From the IMG/VR virus record IMGVR_UViG_3300048028_000230, positions 1 through 23,123 of that record: a stretch of DNA of 23,123 bases. One strand, given 5' to 3'. The position numbers and the translations under genes were made by a program. Positions 8,479 to 17,236 of the stretch are shown here, piece after piece. The stretch is from a virus. Under the pieces are notes generated by a model. That model made no database searches and was not told where the DNA came from. It saw only the letters and a program-made list of their open reading frames with translations. Every line of letters starts with the position of its first letter. The stretch's first letter is position 1.

Positions 8479-10458
8479 TTAAAAATCAAACGTGAACTTT
8501 ATTTTTTCGTTTTTAGTGCCATTTCTTGTTATTGGTGAAAAATCTATAAAATGTAATAGTTCTCCAGAATACACATCATACTGTCCATATGTAATGGATT
8601 CAGCTACTTTATTATTTATACTAGTCGTAGATGTAGGTGTAGACTTAACATAAAATATACCCTTCTGGAAATCGTGCATAAAGTCTCCATAATAATCTAC
8701 CAAGAATACTTTAGTTTTTTCAGCCACTGCGTCATACACGACATCATGTATTCTGGCTTTTACCACTTCAAATCGATAGTCGTAATCGTTAGCAGAAGTA
8801 TCAACTGCGCTTCTAACAAAAGAAACTGTACCCTTTGTAGTATCGGGTAAACTAATTGTTGATGTAGAAGTAAACTCTGTTCCAACTTCATTTGAAGTTG
8901 CGCCTATTGACTGCCACTGTGCTAAAGTCATAGTCTCTGGTGAAGGGTCAACTATTTTGCAGATTATACCCGGACTTAAATCTTTGACCCCTACAGTTTC
9001 GATAAACTGTTCGATATAGTCATTTTGTTGACCACCACCCGAAAGTCCACTTGCACTAGAGTATAGCTGATAGTGATTTCCGTCTAGCTGTATTACTGTT
9101 CTATTATCAAAGTCTCCATCAGTAGGTGTAACTGGATTACCAGAAGAATCTGAAAATGTTGGATTTTTAAGAAGACCAACAACAGAATATGTGCTAGTGT
9201 CTGGAACATAAGCGGAAGATCCCTGAAATACTGTAGCTATAGTCAACTTACTCATAGCAAGTTCATTGATTGGGTCTGAACCATGTCCACCTTTAGGGGA
9301 AACAATTGCACGAAGAACAGTTGGATTGTCTCTTACAGAAGTTGATCCCTTTAAGAAAGGTGGGTATACTACCTGCGCCGTTGCAAACTTATACTTAGTT
9401 CCTCTAGAATCGAAAGCAATATTTTTTAGTGTTCCATGTTCATCTATCTTACCGTATGCTTTACATCTTTCTCCACCAACCTCACTTTGACTAATCAATA
9501 TCTTTATCACTAACTGATATATTTGTTGAGCAATAAATGTGTCCTCAGTTTCTACACTCAGTGTAATTTGATTAGTATCTGACGAGGTTGTTGACGCAAT
9601 AACATCATATAGTTTACCAGTATTTTTATCACGAAGATACATATTCGCATACGCATTTGGATCAGTATAAAGAGTTCTTCCACTTATAACTGTAGTACTA
9701 ACAACAACATTTCTGATATTACTGCCTGATGCAGAAGTGTCTGGATTCACACAAGTAACATCAGATGCGTCATTTATGCTATTTGCAGGACCGAAAAGAT
9801 ATTGATTGAATTGACTATCAAGTGTGCTTTCTATCGCAATTCTAGAAATACTTTCTTTTGCGTTAAGAACTACTTGTTCTTCACCATATCCACCTGCACC
9901 AGTAACATACTCTGGTAGTGGTAGACTATCTGCTGATCTAAATTGTTCAGCATCATCAGCAGTAACTGTAAACATCTTATGCCATACATACCCATCAGAG
10001 CCAGTAAAGAACTGATAGTTAGATGAGTCTGTTGCGCCAACAATGTCGGTTGATGGTGCGCCATTATTATTATCGATACACTTTAGAACTATAAAACTAC
10101 CATTATCTAAACTAATAGTAACAATCATATCGAGCGTCTCAATGTCTTTTGTGTCATCAAACGCATCATAAACTCTACCCGATGTCCAGGCATTTTCTAA
10201 AAACATATATCTTGCGAGGTTAGTACCTGATGATCCACTTTGACCACCACGAGTCACCACATCTATTTTTGTACCAAAAATTGCTCTTCTCTGAAACTCT
10301 CTCTTAGAGAATTGCGTATTACTGATAGGACCACCTGCTCGATATTCTGAAACAGTTTTGGCAGTAGATGCCACAACATAGAAGTTGTCGTTCTCTAGAC
10401 TTTTATATAAGTTTTTAGTCGTTTCTGTTTTAAAATTTTCTGTTATAATTTTAGTCAT
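8479..10458 (-). CDS. gp8: Baseplate wedge protein gp8, enlarged
   Basis: The 659-residue product resembles T4 gp8 (334 residues) at both ends. The N-terminal part has 'TENFKTETTKNLYKSL', comparable to the T4 opening, and near residues 153-175 'GSDGYVWHKMFTVTADDAEQ' parallels the T4 'GDGYVWEYLFEI' segment. The last residues 'YSGELLHFIDFSPITRNG' and 'EKIKFTFDF' parallel the T4 ending, with an acidic-aromatic turn followed by I-x-F-T-F. T4 gp8 is a wedge dimer that joins gp10, gp7 and gp6. The extra length lies in the middle and includes a copy of the dispersed W/G-A module at residues about 489-549. Gene order (gp6, gp7, YHYH protein, gp8) follows T4 apart from the inserted YHYH gene. A GAGAAGA sequence precedes the ATG, and the upstream gene ends with tandem stops TAA TAG 15 bases earlier. 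Confidence 0.78.
   Translation of the reverse strand: MTKIITENFKTETTKNLYKSLENDNFYVVASTAKTVSEYRAGGPISNTQFSKREFQRRAIFGTKIDVVTRGGQSGSSGTNLARYMFLENAWTSGRVYDAFDDTKDIETLDMIVTISLDNGSFIVLKCIDNNNGAPSTDIVGATDSSNYQFFTGSDGYVWHKMFTVTADDAEQFRSADSLPLPEYVTGAGGYGEEQVVLNAKESISRIAIESTLDSQFNQYLFGPANSINDASDVTCVNPDTSASGSNIRNVVVSTTVISGRTLYTDPNAYANMYLRDKNTGKLYDVIASTTSSDTNQITLSVETEDTFIAQQIYQLVIKILISQSEVGGERCKAYGKIDEHGTLKNIAFDSRGTKYKFATAQVVYPPFLKGSTSVRDNPTVLRAIVSPKGGHGSDPINELAMSKLTIATVFQGSSAYVPDTSTYSVVGLLKNPTFSDSSGNPVTPTDGDFDNRTVIQLDGNHYQLYSSASGLSGGGQQNDYIEQFIETVGVKDLSPGIICKIVDPSPETMTLAQWQSIGATSNEVGTEFTSTSTISLPDTTKGTVSFVRSAVDTSANDYDYRFEVVKARIHDVVYDAVAEKTKVFLVDYYGDFMHDFQKGIFYVKSTPTSTTSINNKVAESITYGQYDVYSGELLHFIDFSPITRNGTKNEKIKFTFDF
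8613..8620 (-). promoter_or_regulatory. Possible internal late promoter (TATAAATA) within gp8
   Basis: An exact TATAAATA octamer on the coding strand lies inside the 3' end of gp8 (codons for S-I-N), about 150 bases before the ATG of the giant DUF4815 gene. It matches the T4 late consensus exactly and could give that gene extra transcription. In AT-rich coding DNA a chance match is possible, so confidence is moderate. Confidence 0.4.
8811..8991 (-). repeat. Dispersed W/G-A module copy in gp8
   Basis: Encodes residues about 489-549 of gp8, with 'LSPGIICKIVDPS', 'AQWQSIGATSNEVGTEFTST' and a final 'KGTVSF'. It keeps the W-x-x-I-G-A and G-x-x-F positions. The usual Tyr of the first strand is Cys here. 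T4 gp8 has no such segment as far as I recall, so it looks like an inserted domain. Confidence 0.6.
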
Positions 10459-10473
10459 TTTCTTCTCGATCTA

Positions 10474-11397
10474 TTAAGAGCGAACCTCTTTAGTACTAGT
10501 TCCTATTATGTATGGGTACGCTGGCGTACTTAAATTGTTATCTGCATATGTTAAGAAATATGCGTATGTTCCGTTTTTAAAATCAGGCGTTATACAGAAC
10601 CTACCATTATGCTCATCCAAAACATCTGAGGCAGAATCTGCGACATGAACATAATCTTCCACATAAGCCCCTGCCGCTAAGTCGCCTCTACCTTCGGGTA
10701 AAATTTCTTTTTCTTCGTAACCACTTTTCATTCTAATTACACTACTTGTTGGATCATTTGCATCTGAATATCCAAAGGGCCCATAAATTGGATATCCATC
10801 TAGTGCAAATCCAACTATTTTAGAATGTCCACCAGTAAAAGTGACAGCGCCGTTATTATCTATTTCTTGCGGGTGAGCCAGATAGTTTCCATTAAAGCTA
10901 GTGTTTTTATAATATGGGCTAGCATCTCTAAGAGTCTCGTTGTTAGTAAAACCATTAACAAAGAATGCGTTACCTCTATATCTATATTCTATTTCTTCAC
11001 CTTCTGATGCTCCATCACATAAATCAAATGAAAATCTAGTAGAATTAAGAGGGCTTTGAGAGTCCCATGTAAGCCCAGTACCTGCATCTTCGTCATCTTC
11101 CCAACTTATCTGCACTGCTGAAGTATAAATGGGAACTCCATTTAATGTAACACCAACTGGTTCATTTAATTCTACAGGTGTTGGAGTACCTGGCAAAGTT
11201 TCACGATCACCATTCGATAAAATTTTACCACCCTCACCGCCTCTGTAGTTTATACTATAGACTTTACTCTGATCGGCTATTTCTGTATTTTGACCAACAA
11301 AAACCCTGTTTCCAGAATTCACTGGCTGACCCAATACATCTACGCCAGCAAAGGCTGGGTATGGATCACCATCAGTAGTAATTTTTATTATAGCCAT
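10474..11397 (-). CDS. YHYH-domain virion protein (307 residues)
   Basis: The second half carries the hallmarks of the YHYH family: 'GGHSKIVGFALDGYPIYGPF' (about residues 189-208), then 'LDEHNGRFCITPDFKNGTYA' and 'YPYIIG' near the end. The eponymous Y-H-Y-H motif is degenerate: the expected site reads 'GNYLAHP', keeping only the first Tyr and last His. The N-terminal 100 residues are beta-rich with no recognised domain. There is no signal peptide, unlike many bacterial YHYH proteins, which are exported. It lies between gp7 and gp8, 10 bases after gp7 and 15 before gp8, so it is probably a baseplate or tail component. The biochemical role of YHYH domains is not established. The start is the ATG at 11395-11397; another ATG five bases upstream is out of frame. 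Confidence 0.75.
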   Translation of the reverse strand: MAIIKITTDGDPYPAFAGVDVLGQPVNSGNRVFVGQNTEIADQSKVYSINYRGGEGGKILSNGDRETLPGTPTPVELNEPVGVTLNGVPIYTSAVQISWEDDEDAGTGLTWDSQSPLNSTRFSFDLCDGASEGEEIEYRYRGNAFFVNGFTNNETLRDASPYYKNTSFNGNYLAHPQEIDNNGAVTFTGGHSKIVGFALDGYPIYGPFGYSDANDPTSSVIRMKSGYEEKEILPEGRGDLAAGAYVEDYVHVADSASDVLDEHNGRFCITPDFKNGTYAYFLTYADNNLSTPAYPYIIGTSTKEVRS

Positions 11398-11407
11398 TTC
11401 ATTTAAC

Positions 11408-14400
11408 CTATTGTGTTATCGTTCCTGATTCTACAACTGTAGAAACTTTAATTATTTCAGGGTCTCCACCATCATCACCCTGATTAGTCTCAAACACTTC
11501 ACCATCTATATCAGTTATTGTTATTTTCTCGAAAACATATCCCTCTAAAAAGCCTGCTGTAAACGATAATACTGCTCCAGTAGCATAGTCACCGAGTTTG
11601 AAAAAGGTGCTGTCTGCGGCTTTAGCAATAACTTTATAGTAATCAAGCGGTACAACTGCTTTTGTTGTTTCGTGTGTTGCGGCACCAGAAACTTTAACGA
11701 TATCGTTAACTGCAATATTAGTGAATGGGTCTGGATTCGCAGGGTTGACAGAGACAACTCCATCGGAAGCAAGTTGATACTCAGTACCCGCTACAGGCAC
11801 ATTAGTATTTTCAATAAACCCTGACGCAAGCAACGAAACTGTGTTAACATCGTAGAAATTAATTTCAACTGATAGATCGCTATCTACATCACTGTTACTA
11901 TTTATCAAAGATGTGCTAAACATTTTTGTACCCACAACACCTACAGTATCTTTAACTAGAGGAGTGTATAAGCCTGGGTCAATGATAGATGCGATATCAT
12001 ACGAATACTCTTGATAATAATCATTGTCATGTAGTCTTTGTCCAGAGGTGTGACCCAAGAAAGAGGAATTTGTCTTCCATCTACCACCAGTATTACCCAT
12101 TCCTAGAGTTCTAACATTTCCAGTTGCAATAACTTTATTATAACTATCGCTTGACGGGTTTAAGTTTATGATATCTACAGTTGCATTGTCATCATACTTA
12201 TATCCAGTATGTGTTATTTTAGCATCCAGTAATTGTCCACTACTAAATGAAGCTGAACCTAAAATGTTTGCATTCGCACCCATAGATTGCGAAGTTTCAT
12301 CTTTTCTAATCATAGATATATTTTTATCTACAGATCGAATGTTAACAGGAACAGATGTGTCGAAGCCATAAAAACTCATTGGTCTAAAGTAATAATCCTT
12401 ACCAAGCTGTTTTAAGAATCGATGTTTTGATTGATACTTTTGAGTTTCAATTGCAAATGTAGTCACACTATTTCCATATGGAACTGCATCAGTCACTGCT
12501 GTTGTACTTATAGCCAATCCTGCAACATCTTCAGCACTTAAATCATTAACGGAGTCAATCGCTTCCGATGGAAGAACGATCTCTTGTACTATCATTTCGT
12601 TAGGTTCTAATGTAAAATCTGCGGATTCAAAATTAACTATGACATCTTTCTTGTCGAATCTAGCAATTTCTTCATTTAAGACTCTAACTTGTGTGTCATT
12701 TTCGTAATTGATGCCTGGTTGATCATTGCTTATCTCGCTTATAGTGCCTATATCAAATGTGATTTTTGTAAAGGCTTCTCCAAATGGGGTGTCTATATTT
12801 TGCAATCCACCATTAAGTGTACCAGTCATCTCGTATTCAGCATCACCATATCTGTCATTGGGGTTTGCTGTACTAGGGTCGATTAGTTCTCTATAGTAGT
12901 CACCAATTTGATCTCTTATTATACTAACAGTTTCTTTATTCGAGATACCAGTAATATTAAAGTTTGAAGATTCGTTTAACGCACTTATCTTTGAACACTT
13001 TACTGGTTGAGAGTAATCACCGTTCAGATATCCAAAGAATTTGGTAGTAGCGCCTGGTTCTGCGGGCAACACTCTTTGTTCGTCAGAACCACTTATCAAT
13101 GGATTACCAAAAACACCACCAGAATTGAAATACTCATTAGCATTGGATGCATTAGAAACACCAACAACATTTAATATATCTAAGCAGATACCTGTTCCAC
13201 TAACAGAGTCTGGCTGTGGGTCAGTCGCTGTAAATCTAACTGGAGTGGTTTGACCACCATTAGCATGAACAGCAGACACATCTATAACTTTTCCTGTTCC
13301 AGTTACAGTTGGCTGTGGATTAGCCGCTTGAAACTTAACGCCCTGTGTAAAGTCTGTTCCAGTAACACCCACATCAGCCCAATGTTGTAAGGTAGTAGTT
13401 CCGGGGTCTTTAATGATGTATGTTCGACCAGGCACCAAACTATCTACATCCAAATCAAAATCAGTTATGTTTGTAAAGTCTAGACCAACAGAAACCCAGC
13501 CTGCATAAGAAGTTGTACCCATGTCACTAACAATATATTCTCGCCCAGCAATCAAATCTTTTACAGAGAGATTATATACACTGTAGTGAGCATAATTATT
13601 ACTTGGGGGTGCAGAGTAAGATGTTCCTATTGTCAACTTAGGTAAAATACGATTTTCTGCTAGATATCTAAACCATCTACCATAGACTTGTTTGATTGGC
13701 GAGAAGATAGCATCGAATCTAGCTAGAGTTGAGGGTACTACAACACCACTACTAAGTTCAATTACATTTGTATTCAGTTCACTAAGTTTAGAGTTTGTGA
13801 ATATAAAGTCTTCACCTGCTATTCCTTTAGTTGCACCAATCTTAGCCCAATCACTTGCTGTTAGATTTGTGCCAGGGTGAACGATTGTGTATAGTTGACC
13901 ATTGTCCAGTTCAGATAATCCAAGATTACTATCAAATCCAAACTCAGCAGTAACTGGAATAACAGGAGATATAGTTGGAGTTCTATCAATAACATCAGTA
14001 CCACTTTGTGCGCCACCACCTGCTAGATTCATAGTTGCGTCAGAAGTTGATAACCATTGATCATTATCACCATTTCCATCATCAATACCATTATTGATAG
14101 CAAGAAGATAGCTAGACATTATATTAACATCTGATAGTGTAATATCAGTAGCAATAGAACTTAAATCACCAATGCCAGCAGTACCAGTGAAATTACCAAG
14201 TGCGCCTGCACCATAAGAAGACTCTTGTTTAATAACTTTAGTAAGTCCAAGATTTGGTGTATCAAATGTCGGCGCTTGACCTTGACTAAGTTGATATGCG
14301 TTAAAAAAGGAATCATAAAGAAGATTTCTTAATGTCACACCGTTGTAGTTCCAAGTCTGACCAAGAAATTCAAATAGCCCAGTCTTATCTGCTTTTGTTT

Positions 14401-15472
14401 CAATATAAAGAAGTGGATGTTGATAATCAATAACTGTAGCTGAACCAGTAATACTATATTGTGTAGCAGGTCTATCATTCGTATATGTCTCTTGTCCATC
14501 GTATGTTACAGTAGACCCAGGAAACACAAGTGTATCACCTGCTTGAATGGGAGTAGTTATTTCTTCGTCTACTACAAGAACTTGATTACTAATACCAACA
14601 TCTTGTACAGTAACAGATGTAGAACCTGGCACTATGTAACCAAATCCACCATCAATAATTTTATAGTTTATTGATCCAATTTGTGCGCCAGATACTTCGC
14701 TTACAATACCCTTAGCACCAGTACCATCTTCTCTTGATCTAAACTCTACTATATCACCAACACTCTGCTCAGGTAATCGATTGCCATCATTGACCACAAT
14801 AGAACTTAACGATCCTGATATTAACTTACCGACATTTCTAATTGTATTATTACCATCTGCATCTGCGCCCAATACTTCAAGTGCATCATCAGACGAGAAT
14901 CTACCCTTTAGATTTGATAGATAAACAACTGGAGTTAAAGCGCCTGAAAAGTTTACAAACACGATGTCATCAACAAACGCAGAAGCAAGAGTCAGATCAC
15001 CAGTGATGGTGTTACCTCTTTTTATGGGATAATCATTTACATCATATACAGTAGTCATCTCAAGGAACTCTTCACCGCCCCAAATAGAGTCAGATGGTTT
15101 TAGTATAGAAGAACTAGGATAGACTACTTCAATGTCTTCGTTAAAGAATAATCTAAACAATAACTCAAGAGATTCTTGTGATCCTTTTCTTGTGTATAGA
15201 TCATCGATATGTTTGATAATAAAACGAATATCAACTGCTGGGTCTGTTTGAAGTGGAAGATCATTAAGGTGCTTATTCTTATAATACACCATAAACGAAG
15301 TAAGAGTAGTATCAATATCTCTTAGTTTGGGAATGTCACGATCCATCTTCTCGTCAAGATGCTTATAATAAGCCTCAACAAAAGATATTAGAAATTGACT
15401 ATTCTCTTTATAGACATCAGGAAACTGACTTGTAATGTCGGAATAGATATTGTCTCTTATCGCAATTGGCAT
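11408..15472 (-). CDS. gp7: Baseplate wedge protein gp7-like, 1354 residues
   Basis: It directly follows gp6, the T4 position of gp7. The N-terminal ~125 residues ('FPDVYKENSQFLISFVEAYY', then 'DDLYTRKGSQESLELLFRLF' and 'NEDIEVVYPS') resemble a segment in the C-terminal part of T4 gp7, where a helical region with F-x-E-A-Y, Y-x-T-K-G, L-F and N-E-x-(I/V)-E-(V/I) occurs. In T4, gp7 is the wedge initiator that binds gp10, gp8 and gp6. Here the large N-terminal part of T4 gp7 is missing and about 1200 mostly beta-rich residues follow instead. Residues about 517-775 hold three W/G-A modules and a degenerate half copy. There are no enzyme motifs or membrane segments. The ATG is 3 bases after the gp6 stop, with a GGAA sequence about 10 bases before it. 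The gp7 identity rests on position plus the N-terminal match. Confidence 0.68.
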   Translation of the reverse strand: MPIAIRDNIYSDITSQFPDVYKENSQFLISFVEAYYKHLDEKMDRDIPKLRDIDTTLTSFMVYYKNKHLNDLPLQTDPAVDIRFIIKHIDDLYTRKGSQESLELLFRLFFNEDIEVVYPSSSILKPSDSIWGGEEFLEMTTVYDVNDYPIKRGNTITGDLTLASAFVDDIVFVNFSGALTPVVYLSNLKGRFSSDDALEVLGADADGNNTIRNVGKLISGSLSSIVVNDGNRLPEQSVGDIVEFRSREDGTGAKGIVSEVSGAQIGSINYKIIDGGFGYIVPGSTSVTVQDVGISNQVLVVDEEITTPIQAGDTLVFPGSTVTYDGQETYTNDRPATQYSITGSATVIDYQHPLLYIETKADKTGLFEFLGQTWNYNGVTLRNLLYDSFFNAYQLSQGQAPTFDTPNLGLTKVIKQESSYGAGALGNFTGTAGIGDLSSIATDITLSDVNIMSSYLLAINNGIDDGNGDNDQWLSTSDATMNLAGGGAQSGTDVIDRTPTISPVIPVTAEFGFDSNLGLSELDNGQLYTIVHPGTNLTASDWAKIGATKGIAGEDFIFTNSKLSELNTNVIELSSGVVVPSTLARFDAIFSPIKQVYGRWFRYLAENRILPKLTIGTSYSAPPSNNYAHYSVYNLSVKDLIAGREYIVSDMGTTSYAGWVSVGLDFTNITDFDLDVDSLVPGRTYIIKDPGTTTLQHWADVGVTGTDFTQGVKFQAANPQPTVTGTGKVIDVSAVHANGGQTTPVRFTATDPQPDSVSGTGICLDILNVVGVSNASNANEYFNSGGVFGNPLISGSDEQRVLPAEPGATTKFFGYLNGDYSQPVKCSKISALNESSNFNITGISNKETVSIIRDQIGDYYRELIDPSTANPNDRYGDAEYEMTGTLNGGLQNIDTPFGEAFTKITFDIGTISEISNDQPGINYENDTQVRVLNEEIARFDKKDVIVNFESADFTLEPNEMIVQEIVLPSEAIDSVNDLSAEDVAGLAISTTAVTDAVPYGNSVTTFAIETQKYQSKHRFLKQLGKDYYFRPMSFYGFDTSVPVNIRSVDKNISMIRKDETSQSMGANANILGSASFSSGQLLDAKITHTGYKYDDNATVDIINLNPSSDSYNKVIATGNVRTLGMGNTGGRWKTNSSFLGHTSGQRLHDNDYYQEYSYDIASIIDPGLYTPLVKDTVGVVGTKMFSTSLINSNSDVDSDLSVEINFYDVNTVSLLASGFIENTNVPVAGTEYQLASDGVVSVNPANPDPFTNIAVNDIVKVSGAATHETTKAVVPLDYYKVIAKAADSTFFKLGDYATGAVLSFTAGFLEGYVFEKITITDIDGEVFETNQGDDGGDPEIIKVSTVVESGTITQ
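13176..13254 (-). repeat. Half copy of the W/G-A module in gp7
   Basis: Encodes 'VRFTATDPQPDSVSGTGICL', which parallels the second half of the preceding copy ('VKFQAANPQPTVTGTGKVID'). The DNA is also similar (a shared GGCTGTGG element followed by GTCGC versus GCCGC on the plus strand), suggesting a local partial duplication. The W/G-A first half is absent. Confidence 0.55.
13279..13446 (-). repeat. W/G-A module copy 3 in gp7
   Basis: Residues about 675-731: 'LVPGRTYIIKDPGTTTLQHW', then 'ADVGVTGTDF' and 'GVKFQAANPQP', ending 'GTGKVIDV'. It is one of the most complete copies in the window. Confidence 0.65.
13462..13570 (-). repeat. W/G-A module copy 2 in gp7
   Basis: Residues about 634-670: 'LIAGREYIVSDMGTTSYAGW' then 'VSVGLDFTNI'. 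It is short: the G-x-x-F second half is missing and the next copy starts a few residues later, so copies 2 and 3 are nearly tandem. Confidence 0.6.
13755..13921 (-). repeat. W/G-A module copy 1 in gp7
   Basis: Residues about 517-572: 'LDNGQLYTIVHPGTNLTASD', then 'WAKIGATKGIAGEDFIFTN'. The Y-T-I, W-A-K-I-G-A and G-x-D-F positions are all present. Confidence 0.6.
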
Positions 15473-15475
15473 ACT

Positions 15476-17236
15476 TTATGATTCCAATGGAGTTACATTA
15501 ACTGTTACGTCTTCACCACGAATTACAATAATACGATCCTTTGGTGGTTTGATATCTTTGTTTACAGTATTGGCAGTAAACTTGATTGCATTATTTGCAA
15601 ATGAATCTACAGTAATAGCACTTAGTTTAACAGCACCAGTAGCATAGTCAATTGTACCAATCGAAGGCTGAAATACATCTTGAGTATCAGTACTAGCAGT
15701 CACTAGCATAATGTTACCATTACCATCATCTTGTGCAGTTACAAGAGAGCCACTTACAGTAAATGGTGTTGATATTACAGAAGGCTTAAATGAAGTAAAG
15801 CCTAGTGTAGTGTCAAATGGATATGGTTGTACTAACTGTGCTTCAAACGAGAAAGCAGGAGAAGCAGATACGCCTAAGTCTGGAACATACTCAATGATAG
15901 GCTTACTTACAATATCAGTCGATACAATAGAAGTATCAACAGCATCCAGATAAGCCGCTAGTCGTGATTGTCTCAATGTCTTATTGAAGTCATTAAGATT
16001 AGTATTTTGATAAGTGATAACAGCGGCATTCACTTCAGCCTGTATCTGAGAAGCACTCTTGGTAGTAACATTAGGATCATATGTAACATTAATCACACTA
16101 CCAACAAAGATGAACTTAGCAATTACAAAGACAGGCTCAATCGTAAGTGGAGTCTTATCTCGTAGATAGCGTTTAAAGTTAGCAATCTCATAGTCAGCAA
16201 CACCCTCACCACCAACTACGTCAACAGAGATAATCACTTTACCAAACTGTGGGGGTGTTACCTCGTCTCCACCATATACAGAGATTGCTTGAATGTTAGG
16301 AAAACGAGAACGCAGTAGAGTCTCATAGTCTTTTTTTGTAATTGCTCTTTCTTGTATCTGAGCCGCCTTTGGAGCAAAAGTCCGAATCGAGTCAATGTCT
16401 TCTGATGCTCTTCCGCCCGAAGACTGAGATGTTACTTCAATCACTATTCCAGAAGCGCCGCCAAAAGCGCCCAAAGTCAATGAAGTCACGCCGTTAGCGG
16501 GAGCGCCGGCAGTCAGTCTATACGTTACTTTTATATTATCAGTAATTGTTGGTTGTAAACCAAAGCGATTTTCACCAAACTGTATCGAGTACTTGCTATC
16601 GTTCTCAGGCTGTAAATAGAATACCTTATCTGTAGCTTCAACGCCATAGATATCGCTTCTATATGTGTATGACTCACCATTTACAGTAACACGAATACTA
16701 CGAGTATCAACTGCTTCATTAGATAGTACAGCATTTGAAGAAGATATACTTTCAGTAAAGATACGCCCTTCGTATGCTTCTAAGTCAGCGACAGTATATA
16801 GGCTTGAGTTTGTTGCACTCTTTACAGCAGTATATGCTTTCTCTGTAATGAAGTTATATGTCTTATTACCACATCTACCAATAAGTGTTGTGCCTTCTGG
16901 TATCTCAAAGTAGTTGCTTGGATTATTAGGATATGTTACACTGACATTACACTTGACCATAGCACTACGTCTTGAAGTAGGCAGATAGTTAAGTTCTTTT
17001 GCATGAGAGATAACACTATTACGCTGTGTGGCACTATCCAAAAACATTTCAGATATTGCTAGATTGTAATAGTATGTGTTATAGAATGTATTGTATGATA
17101 GTACATCTAGCAGTACATTCATGTTCGAACCTTCATAATCAAAGTCTTTAAACTGTGATTGATTCTTTAGAAATGTCTTGAGTTCTTCTTTTGTTGCAAA
17201 GAAATCAGGTGCCTGTACTGGTGATATATCTGTCAT
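15476..17236 (-). CDS. gp6: Baseplate wedge protein gp6
   Basis: The 586-residue product (T4 gp6 is about 660) has the classic gp6/baseplate J-like opening: 'FDYEGSNMNVLLDVLSYNTF' then 'YYNLAISEMFLDSATQRNSV' and 'HAKELNYLPTSRRSA' (residues about 34-94). A central region has 'VFYLQPENDSKYSIQFGENR' and 'GVTSLTLGAFGGASG', and about residues 287-320 contain 'IDSIRTFAPKAAQIQERAIT' with 'DYETLLRSRFPN', the conserved J-protein motif. gp6 dimers form the inner ring that holds the wedges together and switches during sheath contraction. It starts with an ATG sharing one base with the gp25 stop (TAATG), so translation is coupled. It ends 3 bases before gp7. The gp25-gp6-gp7 order agrees with the call. 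Confidence 0.92.
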   Translation of the reverse strand: MTDISPVQAPDFFATKEELKTFLKNQSQFKDFDYEGSNMNVLLDVLSYNTFYNTYYYNLAISEMFLDSATQRNSVISHAKELNYLPTSRRSAMVKCNVSVTYPNNPSNYFEIPEGTTLIGRCGNKTYNFITEKAYTAVKSATNSSLYTVADLEAYEGRIFTESISSSNAVLSNEAVDTRSIRVTVNGESYTYRSDIYGVEATDKVFYLQPENDSKYSIQFGENRFGLQPTITDNIKVTYRLTAGAPANGVTSLTLGAFGGASGIVIEVTSQSSGGRASEDIDSIRTFAPKAAQIQERAITKKDYETLLRSRFPNIQAISVYGGDEVTPPQFGKVIISVDVVGGEGVADYEIANFKRYLRDKTPLTIEPVFVIAKFIFVGSVINVTYDPNVTTKSASQIQAEVNAAVITYQNTNLNDFNKTLRQSRLAAYLDAVDTSIVSTDIVSKPIIEYVPDLGVSASPAFSFEAQLVQPYPFDTTLGFTSFKPSVISTPFTVSGSLVTAQDDGNGNIMLVTASTDTQDVFQPSIGTIDYATGAVKLSAITVDSFANNAIKFTANTVNKDIKPPKDRIIVIRGEDVTVNVTPLES

